DNA of 64,000 bases from DATJHM01 sp963777355 (GCA_963777355.1 CAVZQK010000010.1:638643-702642), one strand, 5' to 3'. Shown: positions 55,269-64,000, numbered from the stretch's first letter. Notes: generated by a model not told the origin, from the letters alone. Numbers and translations: made by a program.

Positions 55269-55721
55269 ATGAGGACATTCAAAAATATCGATGAACTATC
55301 CGCCGCAGTTGGGGAGAAACTGGGTACGAGTGACTGGGTGGTTGTAGAGCAGGACCGCATCAATACCTTCGCAGACGCTACCGGCGATCATCAATGGATT
55401 CATATCGATGCCGCACGGGCCGCCCAGGGGCCGTTTGGTGGCACTATTGCTCATGGAATGCTGACGCTGTCGTTGTTGCCAACTTTCCTGTCTCAGATCT
55501 ATAGCGTTGAGGGGGTGAGACTGGCAATCAACTACGGACTGGATAGGGTTCGCTTCCCTTCTCCCGTACCTGCCGGCTCCAGACTGCGTGCCCATTCCCA
55601 ACTGGCGGAGGTAACTCCACTGGATGCCGCTGTACAGATCAAACTCTCTACAACTATTGAGATCGAAGGTGGAAACAAACCAGCCTGCGTCGTCGAATTT
55701 ATCGTTCGCTATATCATTTAA
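55269..55721 (+). CDS. MaoC-family (R)-enoyl-CoA hydratase
   Basis: ATG 55269 with GAGG 8 bases upstream; GTG 55260 is an alternative. 150 residues of single hot-dog fold. The hydratase motif FADATGDHQWIHIDAARAAQ holds the Asp and His catalytic pair, followed by GGTIAHGMLTLSLLP. It adds water to trans-2-enoyl-CoA giving (R)-3-hydroxyacyl-CoA. It is the first gene of the + strand acyl-CoA set. Confidence 0.85.
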   Translation: MRTFKNIDELSAAVGEKLGTSDWVVVEQDRINTFADATGDHQWIHIDAARAAQGPFGGTIAHGMLTLSLLPTFLSQIYSVEGVRLAINYGLDRVRFPSPVPAGSRLRAHSQLAEVTPLDAAVQIKLSTTIEIEGGNKPACVVEFIVRYII

Positions 55722-55760
55722 ACTCGCCGCATCGCCGGGGTTTCTGTATCTTCGAGGATC

Positions 55761-55789
55761 GCGTAGGACACGGCGGCTTGGCCGTCTCC
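55761..55789 (+). repeat. diverged copy of an intergenic GCGTAGG...CCGTCTCC repeat
   Basis: GCGTAGGACACGGC, then GGCTTGGCCGTCTCC, matches the start and end of the copies at 58272-58300 and 58333-58360 and also has an inverted core. Confidence 0.45.
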
Positions 55790-55859
55790 AGTTCGCTAAC
55801 CGCTCTCTCGCCGGTTAATGCGTGATGGCGTCGCGTCAGGTAGAAAGGACTTTAATCTC

Positions 55860-57038
55860 ATGAGCCAGCCTCTCAGTAATATATGTATCCTTGACCTGTC
55901 TCGTCTGCTACCCGGCGCGTATGCCTCGCAAATGCTGGCCGATTTCGGGGCCGATGTTATTAAAGTCGAGGAACCCGGCAGTGGCGATTATAGCCGCTCC
56001 ATGCCCCCCTTTGGCCCTAACAATATGGGCATGCTTTTCCTTGCCGTCAATCGCAATAAGCGCAGTATGACCCTTAACCTCAAGCAAGGTCGCGATCTCT
56101 TCTTACGCCTGGTACGTCAGGCTGATGTGGTTCTGGAGAGCTTTCGTCCTGGCGTCATGAGACGTCTTGGTCTGGGCTATGAACATCTGAAAGAGGTGAA
56201 TCCTGGCATTATCTATTGTGCCATTAGCGGTTATGGCCAGGATGGACCCTACCGTCTCTATGCCGGGCATGATCTGAACTATGTGGGCTATGCCGGGATG
56301 CTCCATTATAATCGCGGCCCTGATGGTAAACCTGCTCTGCCGATGACCCAGATCGGTGATCTTGTCGGTGGCGGCTATCTCTCGGTTGTTGGTATTCTTA
56401 CTGCTTTGCTGAGGCGTGCAAGTACGGGAGAAGGGACAATGATTGATACTTCTATGACTGAGGGCGCGCTCTCTCTACTGCCTTATACCTCATCCGTCTA
56501 TCTCAATACAGAGCATAGCCCCCTCCCTGGCCACTCTCGCCTCGATGGCGCTCTCCCTAACTACAATATCTACGAGACCAGCGACGGCAAATATCTGACT
56601 CTAGCCGCCCTTGAGCCAAAATTCTGGCAAATGTTCTGCCTCCGTATCGGCCATCCAGAACTTGTCTCCTCAGCCCTGGATACAAGCCCAGAGCAGCGCG
56701 AAGAGACGAAGCTTCTTCTCCGTTCTATCTTCAAAAGCCGGACGCGTGACGAATGGCTGGCCGATCTTGCTGATAGCGATGCCTGTGTTGGCCCCGTCTA
56801 TAGCATCGATGAAGTTATGAACGATCCACACATGCAGGCGCGTGGTGTGACGATGACAAGTGGTACAGAAGAAGGTGAGCGCTTCCAGACCCTGACAACA
56901 TTTCCGCGTATCTCTTCACTTGAGACTGAACAGCGTTACGCTCCCCCGACTTTGGGTGAGCATACATACGAACTTTTGCGCGAATTCGGCTGTAGTGAAG
57001 CGGAGATTGCGCAATTCACAGAGGAGCATATCATCTAG
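55860..57038 (+). CDS. CaiB/BaiF family CoA-transferase
   Basis: ATG 55860 after AAAGGA; an upstream in-frame ATG (55818) is less likely. 392 residues. It has ICILDLSRLLPGAYASQMLA, DFGADVIKVEEPGSGDYSRS (the KVE..GD signature), AVNRNKRSMTLNLKQGRDLF, and YAGHDLNYVGYAGML with the catalytic Asp (GHDLNY). Class III CoA-transferases move CoA between acids such as carnitine, bile acids, (citra)malate or mesaconate. The pathway partner is likely the hydratase and dehydrogenase beside it. Confidence 0.85.
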   Translation: MSQPLSNICILDLSRLLPGAYASQMLADFGADVIKVEEPGSGDYSRSMPPFGPNNMGMLFLAVNRNKRSMTLNLKQGRDLFLRLVRQADVVLESFRPGVMRRLGLGYEHLKEVNPGIIYCAISGYGQDGPYRLYAGHDLNYVGYAGMLHYNRGPDGKPALPMTQIGDLVGGGYLSVVGILTALLRRASTGEGTMIDTSMTEGALSLLPYTSSVYLNTEHSPLPGHSRLDGALPNYNIYETSDGKYLTLAALEPKFWQMFCLRIGHPELVSSALDTSPEQREETKLLLRSIFKSRTRDEWLADLADSDACVGPVYSIDEVMNDPHMQARGVTMTSGTEEGERFQTLTTFPRISSLETEQRYAPPTLGEHTYELLREFGCSEAEIAQFTEEHII

Positions 57039-57068
57039 CGTTTGATCCGCAGCAAAGGAGCTATCATT

Positions 57069-58240
57069 GTGAATGATATTAATCCCTTCTCCCAACAATA
57101 CATTGATATTCGTCAGGGTGTGCGTGATGTGTGCAGAGCATTTGATAGTGCCTACTGGCAAAAAGTTGAGGAAGCAGTAGCCTATCCCGAAGCGTTCGTC
57201 CAGGCTCTGACCTCGGCTGGATGGCTGGCTGCCCTGATCCCCGAAGAGTTTGGCGGTTCCGGAGTAAGCCTGGCCGAAGCGTCGGTCATCCTCGAAGAGA
57301 TCAATCGCTCCGGTGCGAACTCCGGCGCATGTCACGCTCAAATGTATACGATGGGCGCTCTCTTGCGTCATGGCTCACTGGAGCAGAAACGCATGTATCT
57401 GCCACAGATTGCGTCCGGCGAATTGCGCCTTCAGTCATTCGGCAGTCACTGAACCTACCACTGGTACAGATACGACCAAAATCAAGACCTTTGCTGAGAA
57501 GCGGGATGATAAATATATTGTGAACGGCCAGAAGGTCTGGATCTCACGCCTGCAACATTCGGATCTCCTGTTGCTTCTGGCCCGCACGACGCCTCTGCCA
57601 CAAGTGAAGAAGAAAACCGAGGGCTTATCGGTCTTTCTGGTGGATCTGCGTGAGAGTGAAAGAAAAGGCCTGACGGTGCGTCCCATCCGTAATATGGTCA
57701 ACCACGAGACCAACGAATTGTTCTTTGACAACTTCGAGGTCCCGGCTGAGAATCTGATCGGGGAAGAGGGCAAGGGCTTTTCCTATATTCTTGATGGTAT
57801 GAACGCCGAGCGGATTCTTATTGCGGCGGAATGCATTGGCGATGGCTACTGGTTTCTCGACAAAGCGCGTCATTATGCCAATGAGCGCATCGTCTTTGAT
57901 CGTCCCGATCGGACAAAATCAGGGCATCCAGTTTCCAATTGCCCAGGCCTATGCCCACGTCCGAGCGGCAGATCTGATGCGCTACGAAGCGGCCCGCCTC
58001 TTTGATGCCAAACAATCCTGCGGGGCCGAGGCGAACATGGCAAAGCTGCTGGCTGCTGATGCTTCATGGGAGGCCGCCAATGTCTGCTTGCAAACTCACG
58101 GCGGCTTTGGCTTCGCCGCTGAGTACGATATTGAGCGCAAATTCCGCGAAACGCGTCTCTACCAGGTCGCACCCATCTCTACCAATCTCATCCTCTCCTA
58201 CCTGGGTGAACATGTCTTAAACCTACCTCGCTCGTTTTAA
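57069..58240 (+). CDS. acyl-CoA dehydrogenase, frame-shifted twice
   Basis: GTG 57069 after AAAGGAG. The N-terminal part (TSAGWLAALIPEEFGGSGVS, EEINRSGANSGACHAQMY) breaks near 57440. The middle (VTEPTTGTDTTKIKTFAEKR, YIVNGQKVWISRLQHSDLLL, NELFFDNFEVPAENLIGEEG) breaks near 57905. The end (GIQFPIAQAYAHVRAADLMR, LQTHGGFGFAAEYDIERKFR) includes the flavin-contact GGFGFA. Two indels restore one ~390-residue protein, so either these are sequencing errors or the gene is newly dead. It oxidises an acyl-CoA to the 2-enoyl-CoA that the neighbouring MaoC enzymes would hydrate. Confidence 0.8.
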
Positions 58241-58248
58241 AACAAAAC

Positions 58249-58403
58249 GCGTAGGGTAGACGGTTGAACCCGCGTAGGGGAGACGGTCTCAACCGTCTCC
58301 AAACGCGACAATCTCGTTGGAACCTACCAACAGCGTAGGGCAGACGGTTCAACCGTCTCCTGCTCGCCCGACGACCACGATCTCGTGGGAACCTGGCAAA
58401 GAA
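58249..58403 (+). repeat. tandem GC-rich palindromic repeats
   Basis: Three copies of GCGTAGGGNNGACGG, each with a matching CCGTCTCC arm where complete: 58249-58270 (cut short), 58272-58300 and 58333-58360. The last two are each followed by a related string (CGACAATCTCGTTGGAACCT near 58306, CCACGATCTCGTGGGAACCT near 58374), so the full unit is about 61-65 bases. Each core (GACGGTTCAACCGTC) folds into a hairpin. Related single copies are at 55761-55789 and 59072-59106. Confidence 0.65.
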
Positions 58404-58424
58404 AAGAAAGGATACACAACAACC

Positions 58425-58934
58425 ATGACTGAACAAAAAGACGGTTGGCGCGGACGCTTCTACGAGGACTTTGAGGTCGGCGACGTGTACCAGCATCCCC
58501 TGGGCCGCACGGTCACGACCACGGACAACCTCTGGTTTACCCTTCTCACCCAGAACACTGCACCGCTCCATGTCGATCATCAGTACGCGTCTCAGACCGA
58601 ATTCGGTCAACCCCTGGTCAACTCCACATTTACCCTCGCCCTGGTAACCGGCCAGAGCGTGAGCGATATCTCGCAAAATGTGCTGGCAAATCTTGGCTGG
58701 GATGAGATCAAGCTTCCCCACCCTGTCTTTGAGGGCGATACCCTCTATTCTCAATCAGAGGTTCTGGAGAAGCGCGAATCCAGTTCCCGCCCGAACGCCG
58801 GAATCGTAACCGTCAAAACCACAGGCTACAACCAGAAAGGCGAGATTGTCATCACTTTTAAACGGAGTGTCATGGTCTATAAACGAGGATACGCGCCGCA
58901 GATTGTGCGCCTGAAGCCAGAAGCAGCGCAATAA
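58425..58934 (+). CDS. MaoC-family dehydratase
   Basis: ATG 58425, 169 residues. GRFYEDFEVGDVYQHPLGRT and TTTDNLWFTLLTQNTAPLHV lead to the active-site region DHQYASQTEFGQPLVNSTFT. It belongs to the MaoC group that includes mesaconyl-CoA/2-methylmalyl-CoA dehydratases. The GDxxHxDxxYA pattern is kept in altered form (QNTAPLHVDHQYA), so the His is present. The repeat cluster separates it from the dehydrogenase gene by 185 bases. Confidence 0.8.
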   Translation: MTEQKDGWRGRFYEDFEVGDVYQHPLGRTVTTTDNLWFTLLTQNTAPLHVDHQYASQTEFGQPLVNSTFTLALVTGQSVSDISQNVLANLGWDEIKLPHPVFEGDTLYSQSEVLEKRESSSRPNAGIVTVKTTGYNQKGEIVITFKRSVMVYKRGYAPQIVRLKPEAAQ

Positions 58935-59318
58935 ACATGCTTCCCCAAATGTGCTCTCTTGCCGAACAGAAGGAGATATGTTCAGCTCTCTCTCTCTCCT
59001 CTCCCGGACACATTTGGGAAAGGGCGGCAAATGATCTTGATGAAAGACCCCTTTTCGTGCCGCAGAAACCACGTAGGGTCGGCTGTTGATCTCTGACCGT
59101 CTCGCCTATTACCAACCTCGCCCCGTAGCGACAGGGCGAAATGCGGTCCCGGCGAACGCTTTCACCCTCCCTTCAAAACGTGTCCGGGTGAGAGGAGCGA
59201 TCCTCTCGTTCTTCTAGCGTTATTGCCTTTCTACAGAATGCCATTCTTGCAATGAAAATACCCAATAAAAATGCCCCTGTCAACTACGATGCGTTAAGTT
59301 GCTACAGCAAGATGTTTC
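58935..59318. other. intergenic region with inverted repeats
   Basis: CCCAAATGTG at 58946-58955 and CACATTTGGG at 59009-59018 are perfect inverted copies with a 53-base spacer, perhaps a large terminator hairpin. A diverged copy of the GCGTAGGG/CCGTCTC repeat lies at 59072-59106. No gene is visible. Confidence 0.4.
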
Positions 59319-59363
59319 TTGACAACCTCCCCTTCCGATGTTACCCTTTTGCAAGGGTAACAT
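59319..59363 (+). promoter_or_regulatory. promoter with a strong palindromic operator
   Basis: TTGACA at 59319-59324 is followed by the perfect 11-base inverted repeat ATGTTACCCTT-TTGC-AAGGGTAACAT at 59338-59363, which covers the expected -10 position. TTACC/GGTAA palindromes of this kind are typical TetR or MerR family sites. It would control the aldolase-like gene at 59398. Confidence 0.6.
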
Positions 59364-59397
59364 GTCCTCTTTATGAGGAGGAAGGGATATTTGCTGT

Positions 59398-60102
59398 ATG
59401 AGCAATTTCTCAGAGGAAAGCCTGAAACTGCGCCGTGAACTTGCTTATGCCTGCCGCATTCTAGCTGCCAATGGCCAGAACGATACGATCTACGGCCACG
59501 TCACATATCGCGAGCCAGGTGCAAAGACTTTTTGGATGAAGCCCGCAACCCTGGGCCTGGACGAAATCACGCCAGACACCTTGATTCGCCTTGACCTGGA
59601 TGGCAATGTCGTCGAAGGGGAGTTACCTCGCCACATCGAGTTTCCTATTCATACTGAGATTTTCAGAGCCAGACCCGACATCACCTGCGTTGTCCATACC
59701 CATCCCATCTACTCAATCGCCTTTGCCGCTACAGGCCAACCCTTGCACGCCGTTTCCCACGAGGGCGCACAATTTACCCCTCCAGACGTCCCCCGCTTCA
59801 CCCAAACCTCCGACCTTATTACCACCCGCGCCCTCGGAGAGAAAGTCACTGCTACTCTGGGTAAAAGCCTTGCTTGCTACCTCGTCAACCACGGCATCGT
59901 AGTCGCTGGTGACACTATTGAGAAAGCGATAGTCTCAGCTATCAACCTGGAGCGAGCCAGCCAGATCCAACTTCTCGCCTCTTCCCAGTCCTTTAGCTGG
60001 ACCTCCGATGAAGATATTCCCGGCAAACGAGAGAAAATTTTTGCTGCTGGCCCTTTAAGAAATGTCTGGAACTATTATTGTCGCCGTATTAGACCATTGT
60101 GA
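59398..60102 (+). CDS. class II aldolase/adducin family protein
   Basis: 234 residues. Zinc-site and fold marks: LAYACRILAANGQNDTIYGH, FWMKPATLGLDEITPDTLIR, EFPIHTEIFRARPDITCVVH directly followed by THP (the zinc His pair and catalytic Glu region), YLVNHGIVVAGDTIEKAIVS (third His). Members split L-fuculose-, ribulose- or rhamnulose-phosphates or decarboxylate; the substrate is not decidable. GAGGAGGAAGGG lies before the start. Confidence 0.8.
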   Translation: MSNFSEESLKLRRELAYACRILAANGQNDTIYGHVTYREPGAKTFWMKPATLGLDEITPDTLIRLDLDGNVVEGELPRHIEFPIHTEIFRARPDITCVVHTHPIYSIAFAATGQPLHAVSHEGAQFTPPDVPRFTQTSDLITTRALGEKVTATLGKSLACYLVNHGIVVAGDTIEKAIVSAINLERASQIQLLASSQSFSWTSDEDIPGKREKIFAAGPLRNVWNYYCRRIRPL

Positions 60103-60126
60103 AAAAGACCGAGGCCTATTTACTAC

Positions 60127-61001
60127 TTACTCAATGATGGTCAGTTGATTATTCACAGTGAGATTTTTGGAGACATCTGTGGCATTGACCAGGTTAATAT
60201 GGATATTGGTTGGTCCGATATCAGCGGTTCGAGGATCTATGGTGAGAGTAACAGAGAAGTTGCCCTGTGCATCACTGGTGGCATAAATAAGATCACTGTC
60301 AACTGCCTGGACCCCTATACTTGCTTGCAGTTTGGCGTTGGCAACCCAACCTTTTACAGTAACCGTTACCTTGCCCCCTCGCTTTACCTGATTGGGAGTG
60401 ACATTCACGATGGCGTTCTGGCAGCTAGCCGCAGTTGTGCAGTCGCCCGACTCTGTGACCGCGGGCTCGGTAAGATGGTCAATTTACCTTGCACAATGAG
60501 ATTTTTGGAGCTAGCTGTGCCATCGGCCAGGTTAATATGGATATTGGTTGGTCCGATATCAGCAGTTCGAGGATCTATGGTGAGGGTGACAGAGAAGTTG
60601 CCTTGTGCATCACTGGTGGCATAGATAAGATCACTGTCAACCGCCTGGACCCCTATACTTGCTTGCAGTTTGGCGTTGGCAATCCATCCTTTTCCTGTAA
60701 TCGTTACTTTGCTCCCTCGCTTTACCTGATTGGGAGTGACATTCACGATGGTGTTCTGGCAGCTAGCCGCAGTTGTGCAACCACCCGTACTCTGTGATTC
60801 TCCTGTGCTCGGTGCGCTTGTTGGTGCTGCCGTGGTTGGTGCGCTGGCCGTTGAATCAACGCTGAGCGTGCTCGTCGCTCCTCCATCTCCCTGCCCACCA
60901 AATTGTGTGGTGCTACTACTTGATCCACCTTCACATGCCGCCAACATGGCGACCAGAAGAACACTCAGTGCCAATATAGAGAAAAATTTCCAGATTTTCA
61001 T
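60127..61001 (-). CDS. lipoprotein with two nearly identical tandem domains, frame-shifted
   Basis: ATG 61001 starts a lipoprotein signal (VLLVAMLAACEGG, Cys23), then a Ser/Thr-rich linker. The first domain (IVNVTPNQVKRGSKVTITGK, WIANAKLQASIGVQAVDSDL, IYATSDAQGNFSVTLTIDPR) ends near 60480. A shift near 60470 leads to the second copy, which differs in only a few residues. The domain is a predicted beta sandwich of the Ig-like/IPT kind (NVTPxxVxxGxxVTVxGxGW) used by secreted cell-surface proteins. The two DNA copies (about 60,120-60,440 and 60,480-60,790) are almost identical, so the duplication is recent, or repeat homogenisation is active. Confidence 0.7.
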
Positions 61002-61121
61002 ACTTTTTTGTTCGCCTCCATGAGAAAAAGATGCTTTATAAATGAGATCGTTCGATGCAGGAAACGTTACATGGACCAGGCAAATAGGGTAGGAAAACTA
61101 AAAGAAATTACCCTTTTCTGC

Positions 61122-61172
61122 TTGACTTTTCCTCTCTTCCTATTTACAATTAATTAACAAGACAATTAATTA
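61122..61172 (+). promoter_or_regulatory. promoter with direct repeats, TetR-type arrangement
   Basis: TTGACT at 61122-61127, 17 bases, TACAAT at 61145-61150. Two copies of ACAATTAATTAA follow from 61146 and 61162, four bases apart, each containing the palindrome TTAATTAA. This matches an autoregulated tetR promoter, in line with the tetR fragment at 61196. Confidence 0.6.
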
Positions 61173-61195
61173 ATTTCCAAAAGAGGATTCCTATT

Positions 61196-61318
61196 CTGGC
61201 AAGAACGCCAAAAATAGTAGAGGATCGGCGCGATCACATTCTGGAAGCCGCCATCACGGTCTTTTCCCAGATCCGGACGAAGGTCAGCACCAGAGAGCAG
61301 GAGGCATATGAACAGTAA
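61196..61318 (+). pseudogene. truncated tetR gene, first ~30 codons only
   Basis: After AAGAGGA the frame from CTG 61196 reads LARTPKIVEDRRDHILEAAI then TVFSQ, the exact start of TetR-family proteins (basic arm, then helix 1). It breaks off before the helix-turn-helix and ends IRTKVSTREQEAYEQ at TAA 61316-61318, overlapping the start of the next gene. The regulator's own promoter and ribosome site remain, and the rest of the gene is deleted up to the PEP-synthase-like gene. Confidence 0.6.
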
Positions 61319-64000
61319 ACAGCAATCACTTATCTCTCAGAGCCGAGAAGAAGTCCCATATATCCTCTTCTTTAAAGAGATCGATGCTTCTTGCCTCTCC
61401 CATGTGGGCGGCAAAGGAGCTAATCTGGGAGAACTGACACACGCAGGATTGCCTGTCCCACCCGGTTTTTGTGTCACCACCGCAGCATATCAGCAAATTT
61501 CCGAACGTGCGGACCTGACCTCGCTTCTCGCCGAACTAACAGACAAGTCAACCCCATCCCACCTCGCCGAGATTGCCGCAACTATTCGTGAGCATCTACT
61601 CAGCGTCTCCTTCCCGCCTGACCTCGTCGCTACTGTGCGTGCTGCATATACATCCCTGGGGAACGGTCTTCCGATCCCGGTAGCCGTACGCTCCTCGGCC
61701 ACTGCCGAAGACCTCCCCTTTGCCAGTTTCGCTGGCCAGCAAGATACCTACCTCAATATCGTTGGCGAGGATGCCTTGTTGGTTGCAATACGACAATGCT
61801 GGTCCTCCCTCTGGACCGAGCGAGCAGTCGCCTATCGTGCCAATCACCACATTGACCCCCACACGGTCAGCCTCTCCGTCGTCGTTCAGCTCATGGTCGA
61901 GGTCCAGGTTGCGGGTGTCCTCTTTACTGCAAATCCCCTTACCGGGCGACGTCGTCAAGCTGTCATCGATGCCAATCCCGGACTGGGAGAGGCCGTCGTC
62001 TCCGGTGCTGTCAATCCCGACCATTTTGTCGTCAATACTGTTAGTGGAGAGATCGTCGAACGCCGCCTGGGAGATAAACGCGTGTTCATTCACGCTCTAC
62101 CAGGCGGCGGCACGCAACGCGTCGAGCACGCCGATCAGAGCGCGTACGCCTGCCTGAACGACGCACAGGTGCGGGTACTGGCCCATCTAGGTGCTCAGGT
62201 AGAGGCCCACTATCACGCACCTCAAGACATCGAATGGGCCATCGATACTACCGGCAAACTCTGGCTCACCCAGGCAAGACCAATTACACCCTCTACCCGC
62301 TCCCGGCCTCTGCTCCACTGTCAGATGCAGAACTGCGTGTCTACCTTTCTATCAATGTGGCCCAGGGTGTCTATCAACCCTTCACGCCTATGGGCATCGC
62401 TGCCTTCCGCCTCTTTGTTCAGGGTGTAGCCAGCATGGCGAAATTTGCTCCCCTGCCAGGGGAAGCAGGGCCAAATTTCTTTGTCGAGGCCGGGATGCGT
62501 ATCTTCGTTGATCTGACAACCGCCATTCGTCATCCCATCGGTCACCGGATAGTCGGAAAACTGCTCCCCTTTGCCGAGGCTCGTTCATCTGTCCTGCTAC
62601 AAACACTTGCCACTGATCCCCGCTTGCAAGTCAGATCCTCTGGACGCTGGAGCTTTATCCGTAGGGCCATCGCTTTTGCTACTCATCTTCATCTTCCCCG
62701 CTATCTCCTCCAGGCCCTCTTTCGCCCACAGGTAGCGCGTCAACGTGTGCTTGCTCTGCAACAACAGTTGCAGCAACAATGTCTCTCCCCTCTGCCACCA
62801 GTTCGCTTGCACGTCTAAATTATGTAGAGCAATTTTCTCGTCAGCGCGTCTTTCGCTCGGTGGGTCGGTGGCTGCCGTCATGCTTGCCGGCTTTCTCTCT
62901 CTTGCTCTGGCTGAAAAGTTCCTCGGCAAGCTAGCAAGCGCTGATGAGCTTCAGACTGTTCTGCGCAGTCTGCCCTTCAACCCCACTACTCAGATGGATC
63001 TTGCGCTCTGGACCATTGCCCAAAAGATAGCTGCTGACCAGGAAGCCACATATATGCTTACACACTCCCCTGAAAAGATGACTCAGGCGTACCATCAGCA
63101 CTCTTTGCCACCCGTGGTGCAGGAGAATCTCGCCGCCTTCCTGCATACCTATGGGCATCGTGGCATAGCGGAGATTGATCTGGGCCTACCCCGCTGGTCT
63201 GATGATCCTACTCATATTCTGGGGGTACTGACCAACTATCTGCGTCTCAAAGATACCAATCAAGCACCTGATGTGCTGTTTGCTCGTGGCGAAAAGCAAG
63301 CTGAGGCTATGCTGCATGAATTAACGCAGCGTGCCATGCGGCGGAACTGGCTACGTGGCTGGCTCGTCAACATCTATCTACGTCGAACACGAGCTTTAGT
63401 TGGTATGCGTGAATTGCCAAAGTTCTATCTGGTCTGGATCTGGCGCATATGCGCGACCTCCTGCGTCCCGTTGCAGAGGAACTGGTCAATTCTCGGTCGT
63501 TGGAACAGCTCGATGACCTCTACTTCCTTTCCTTTGCAGAAGCGCGTGCCGCCCTTGCCGGAACCGATATGCATCTTCTGATCCGTGAGCGACGTGCGCT
63601 CTATCGAGCAAGAGATGCTCCGTCGCCACATTCCACATATTCTGCTTTCCGACGGCTCCGAGCCAACCGTTCTTGCCAATGCAACAGACCAGAAAATATC
63701 TTGCAAGGCACTCCCGCCTCTGCTGGCACTATCACCGCGAAGGCCCGTGTGATCCTCAACCCTGTTGGTGCCCACCTGGAGCCAGGCGAAATCCTCGTTA
63801 CCCCTTCCACTGACCCTGGCTGGACCCCCCTCTTCTTGACCGCAGGCGGTCTGGTTATGGAACTGGGAGGTTCCATTCGCACGGAGCCGTCGTCGCACGC
63901 GAATATGGCATCCCCGCCGTCGTCGGTGTAGCAGGAGCCACCGCCCACATCCAAACCGGACAAACGCTCCGCATAGACGGCTCAGCCGGCACCATCACCC
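61308..64000 (+). CDS. PEP synthase / rifampin-phosphotransferase-like protein, frame-shifted, runs off the end
   Basis: ATG 61308 after AGGAGG. The N-terminal ATP-grasp half (to ~62310) has VGGKGANLGELTHAGLPVPP, VRSSATAEDLPFASFAGQQD, VAGVLFTANPLTGRRRQAVI and DIEWAIDTTGKLWLTQARPI. Frame breaks near 62290, 62790, 63440, 63620 and 63880 follow. The final pieces read TPASAGTITAKARVILNP, STDPGWTPLFLTAGGLVMEL and (other frame) HGAVVAREYGIPAVVGVAG, the swivelling phosphohistidine domain with its His. The large middle part (FLHTYGHRGIAEIDLGLPRW) resembles rifampin phosphotransferase and related PEP-utilising proteins more than classical PpsA. With at least five breaks it is a pseudogene unless the sequence is faulty. 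Confidence 0.75.

Noticed and set aside
55722..55859. Small RNA or attenuator between the MaoC and CaiB genes
   Set aside because: The hairpin is better explained as a diverged copy of the local GCGTAGGG repeat.
58249..58403. CRISPR array
   Set aside because: The repeats are palindromic, unequal in length, only two to three in number, and the segments between them are themselves related; no cas gene is near.

Overview
The window holds two unlike pieces of DNA that meet near position 9,858. Positions 1 to about 9,857 are very GC-rich, packed head to tail on the + strand, and look like the early/accessory part of an actinobacterial phage, prophage or integrative element. They carry many small unknown proteins with TGATG/GTGA stop-start overlaps, a holin-like membrane protein, a superfamily 2 helicase, a sigma-70 family factor, Cys-rich small proteins, a LAGLIDADG homing endonuclease and the first ~92 codons of a C5-cytosine DNA methyltransferase. 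Reading frames here break about every few hundred bases, so most genes are described as frame-shifted composites.

From about 9,858 to the end the GC content falls to roughly 50-55% and the genes look like a heterotrophic Ktedonobacteria (Chloroflexota) chromosome: Ser/Thr kinases with zinc ribbons, many LacI/ABC sugar genes, pentapeptide repeats, IS605-type elements and glycoside hydrolases. The assignment to Ktedonobacteria is an inference from gene content. The junction truncates both flanking genes (a methyltransferase on the left, a 2-oxoacid dehydrogenase E2 on the right), so it is either a misassembly or a recombination scar.

Layout of the right part: 9.9-14.1 kb, E2 fragment, kinase-FHA protein, DUF6391 protein, sulfurtransferase. 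14.1-20.4 kb, MmyB-like regulator divergent from an SDR, RidA, a phosphotransferase, a second kinase. 20.9-29.7 kb, histone-deacetylase-like hydrolase, two sugar-phosphate isomerase/epimerase-like proteins flanking a Gfo/Idh oxidoreductase, and a divergent Fe/polyamine-type ABC importer. 29.8-36.5 kb, HD-GYP protein, tyrosine recombinase, DsbA-like protein, VOC protein, isoaspartyl-methyltransferase-like enzyme, GH15. 36.5-48.9 kb, an alpha-glucan utilisation locus: SDR, LacI regulator, a promoter with AACGTT-centred operators, sugar ABC transporter, a GH87 alpha-1,3-glucanase cut by an IS605/TnpB insertion, and a GH31 alpha-glucosidase. 48.9-53.7 kb, pentapeptide protein, membrane protein, and an orphan ketosynthase pair whose second member lacks the catalytic Cys and His. 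53.9-60.1 kb, an acyl-CoA/CoA-transferase pathway. 60.1-64 kb, a lipoprotein with two nearly identical domains, a truncated TetR gene scar, and a broken PEP-synthase-like gene running off the end.

Several genes in the right part are also frame-shifted (11.1, 16.5, 17.4, 42.8, 57.0, 60.1 and 61.3 kb), some at homopolymers. Part of the breakage may therefore be sequencing error rather than biology. All calls were made by reading the sequence; no database was searched.
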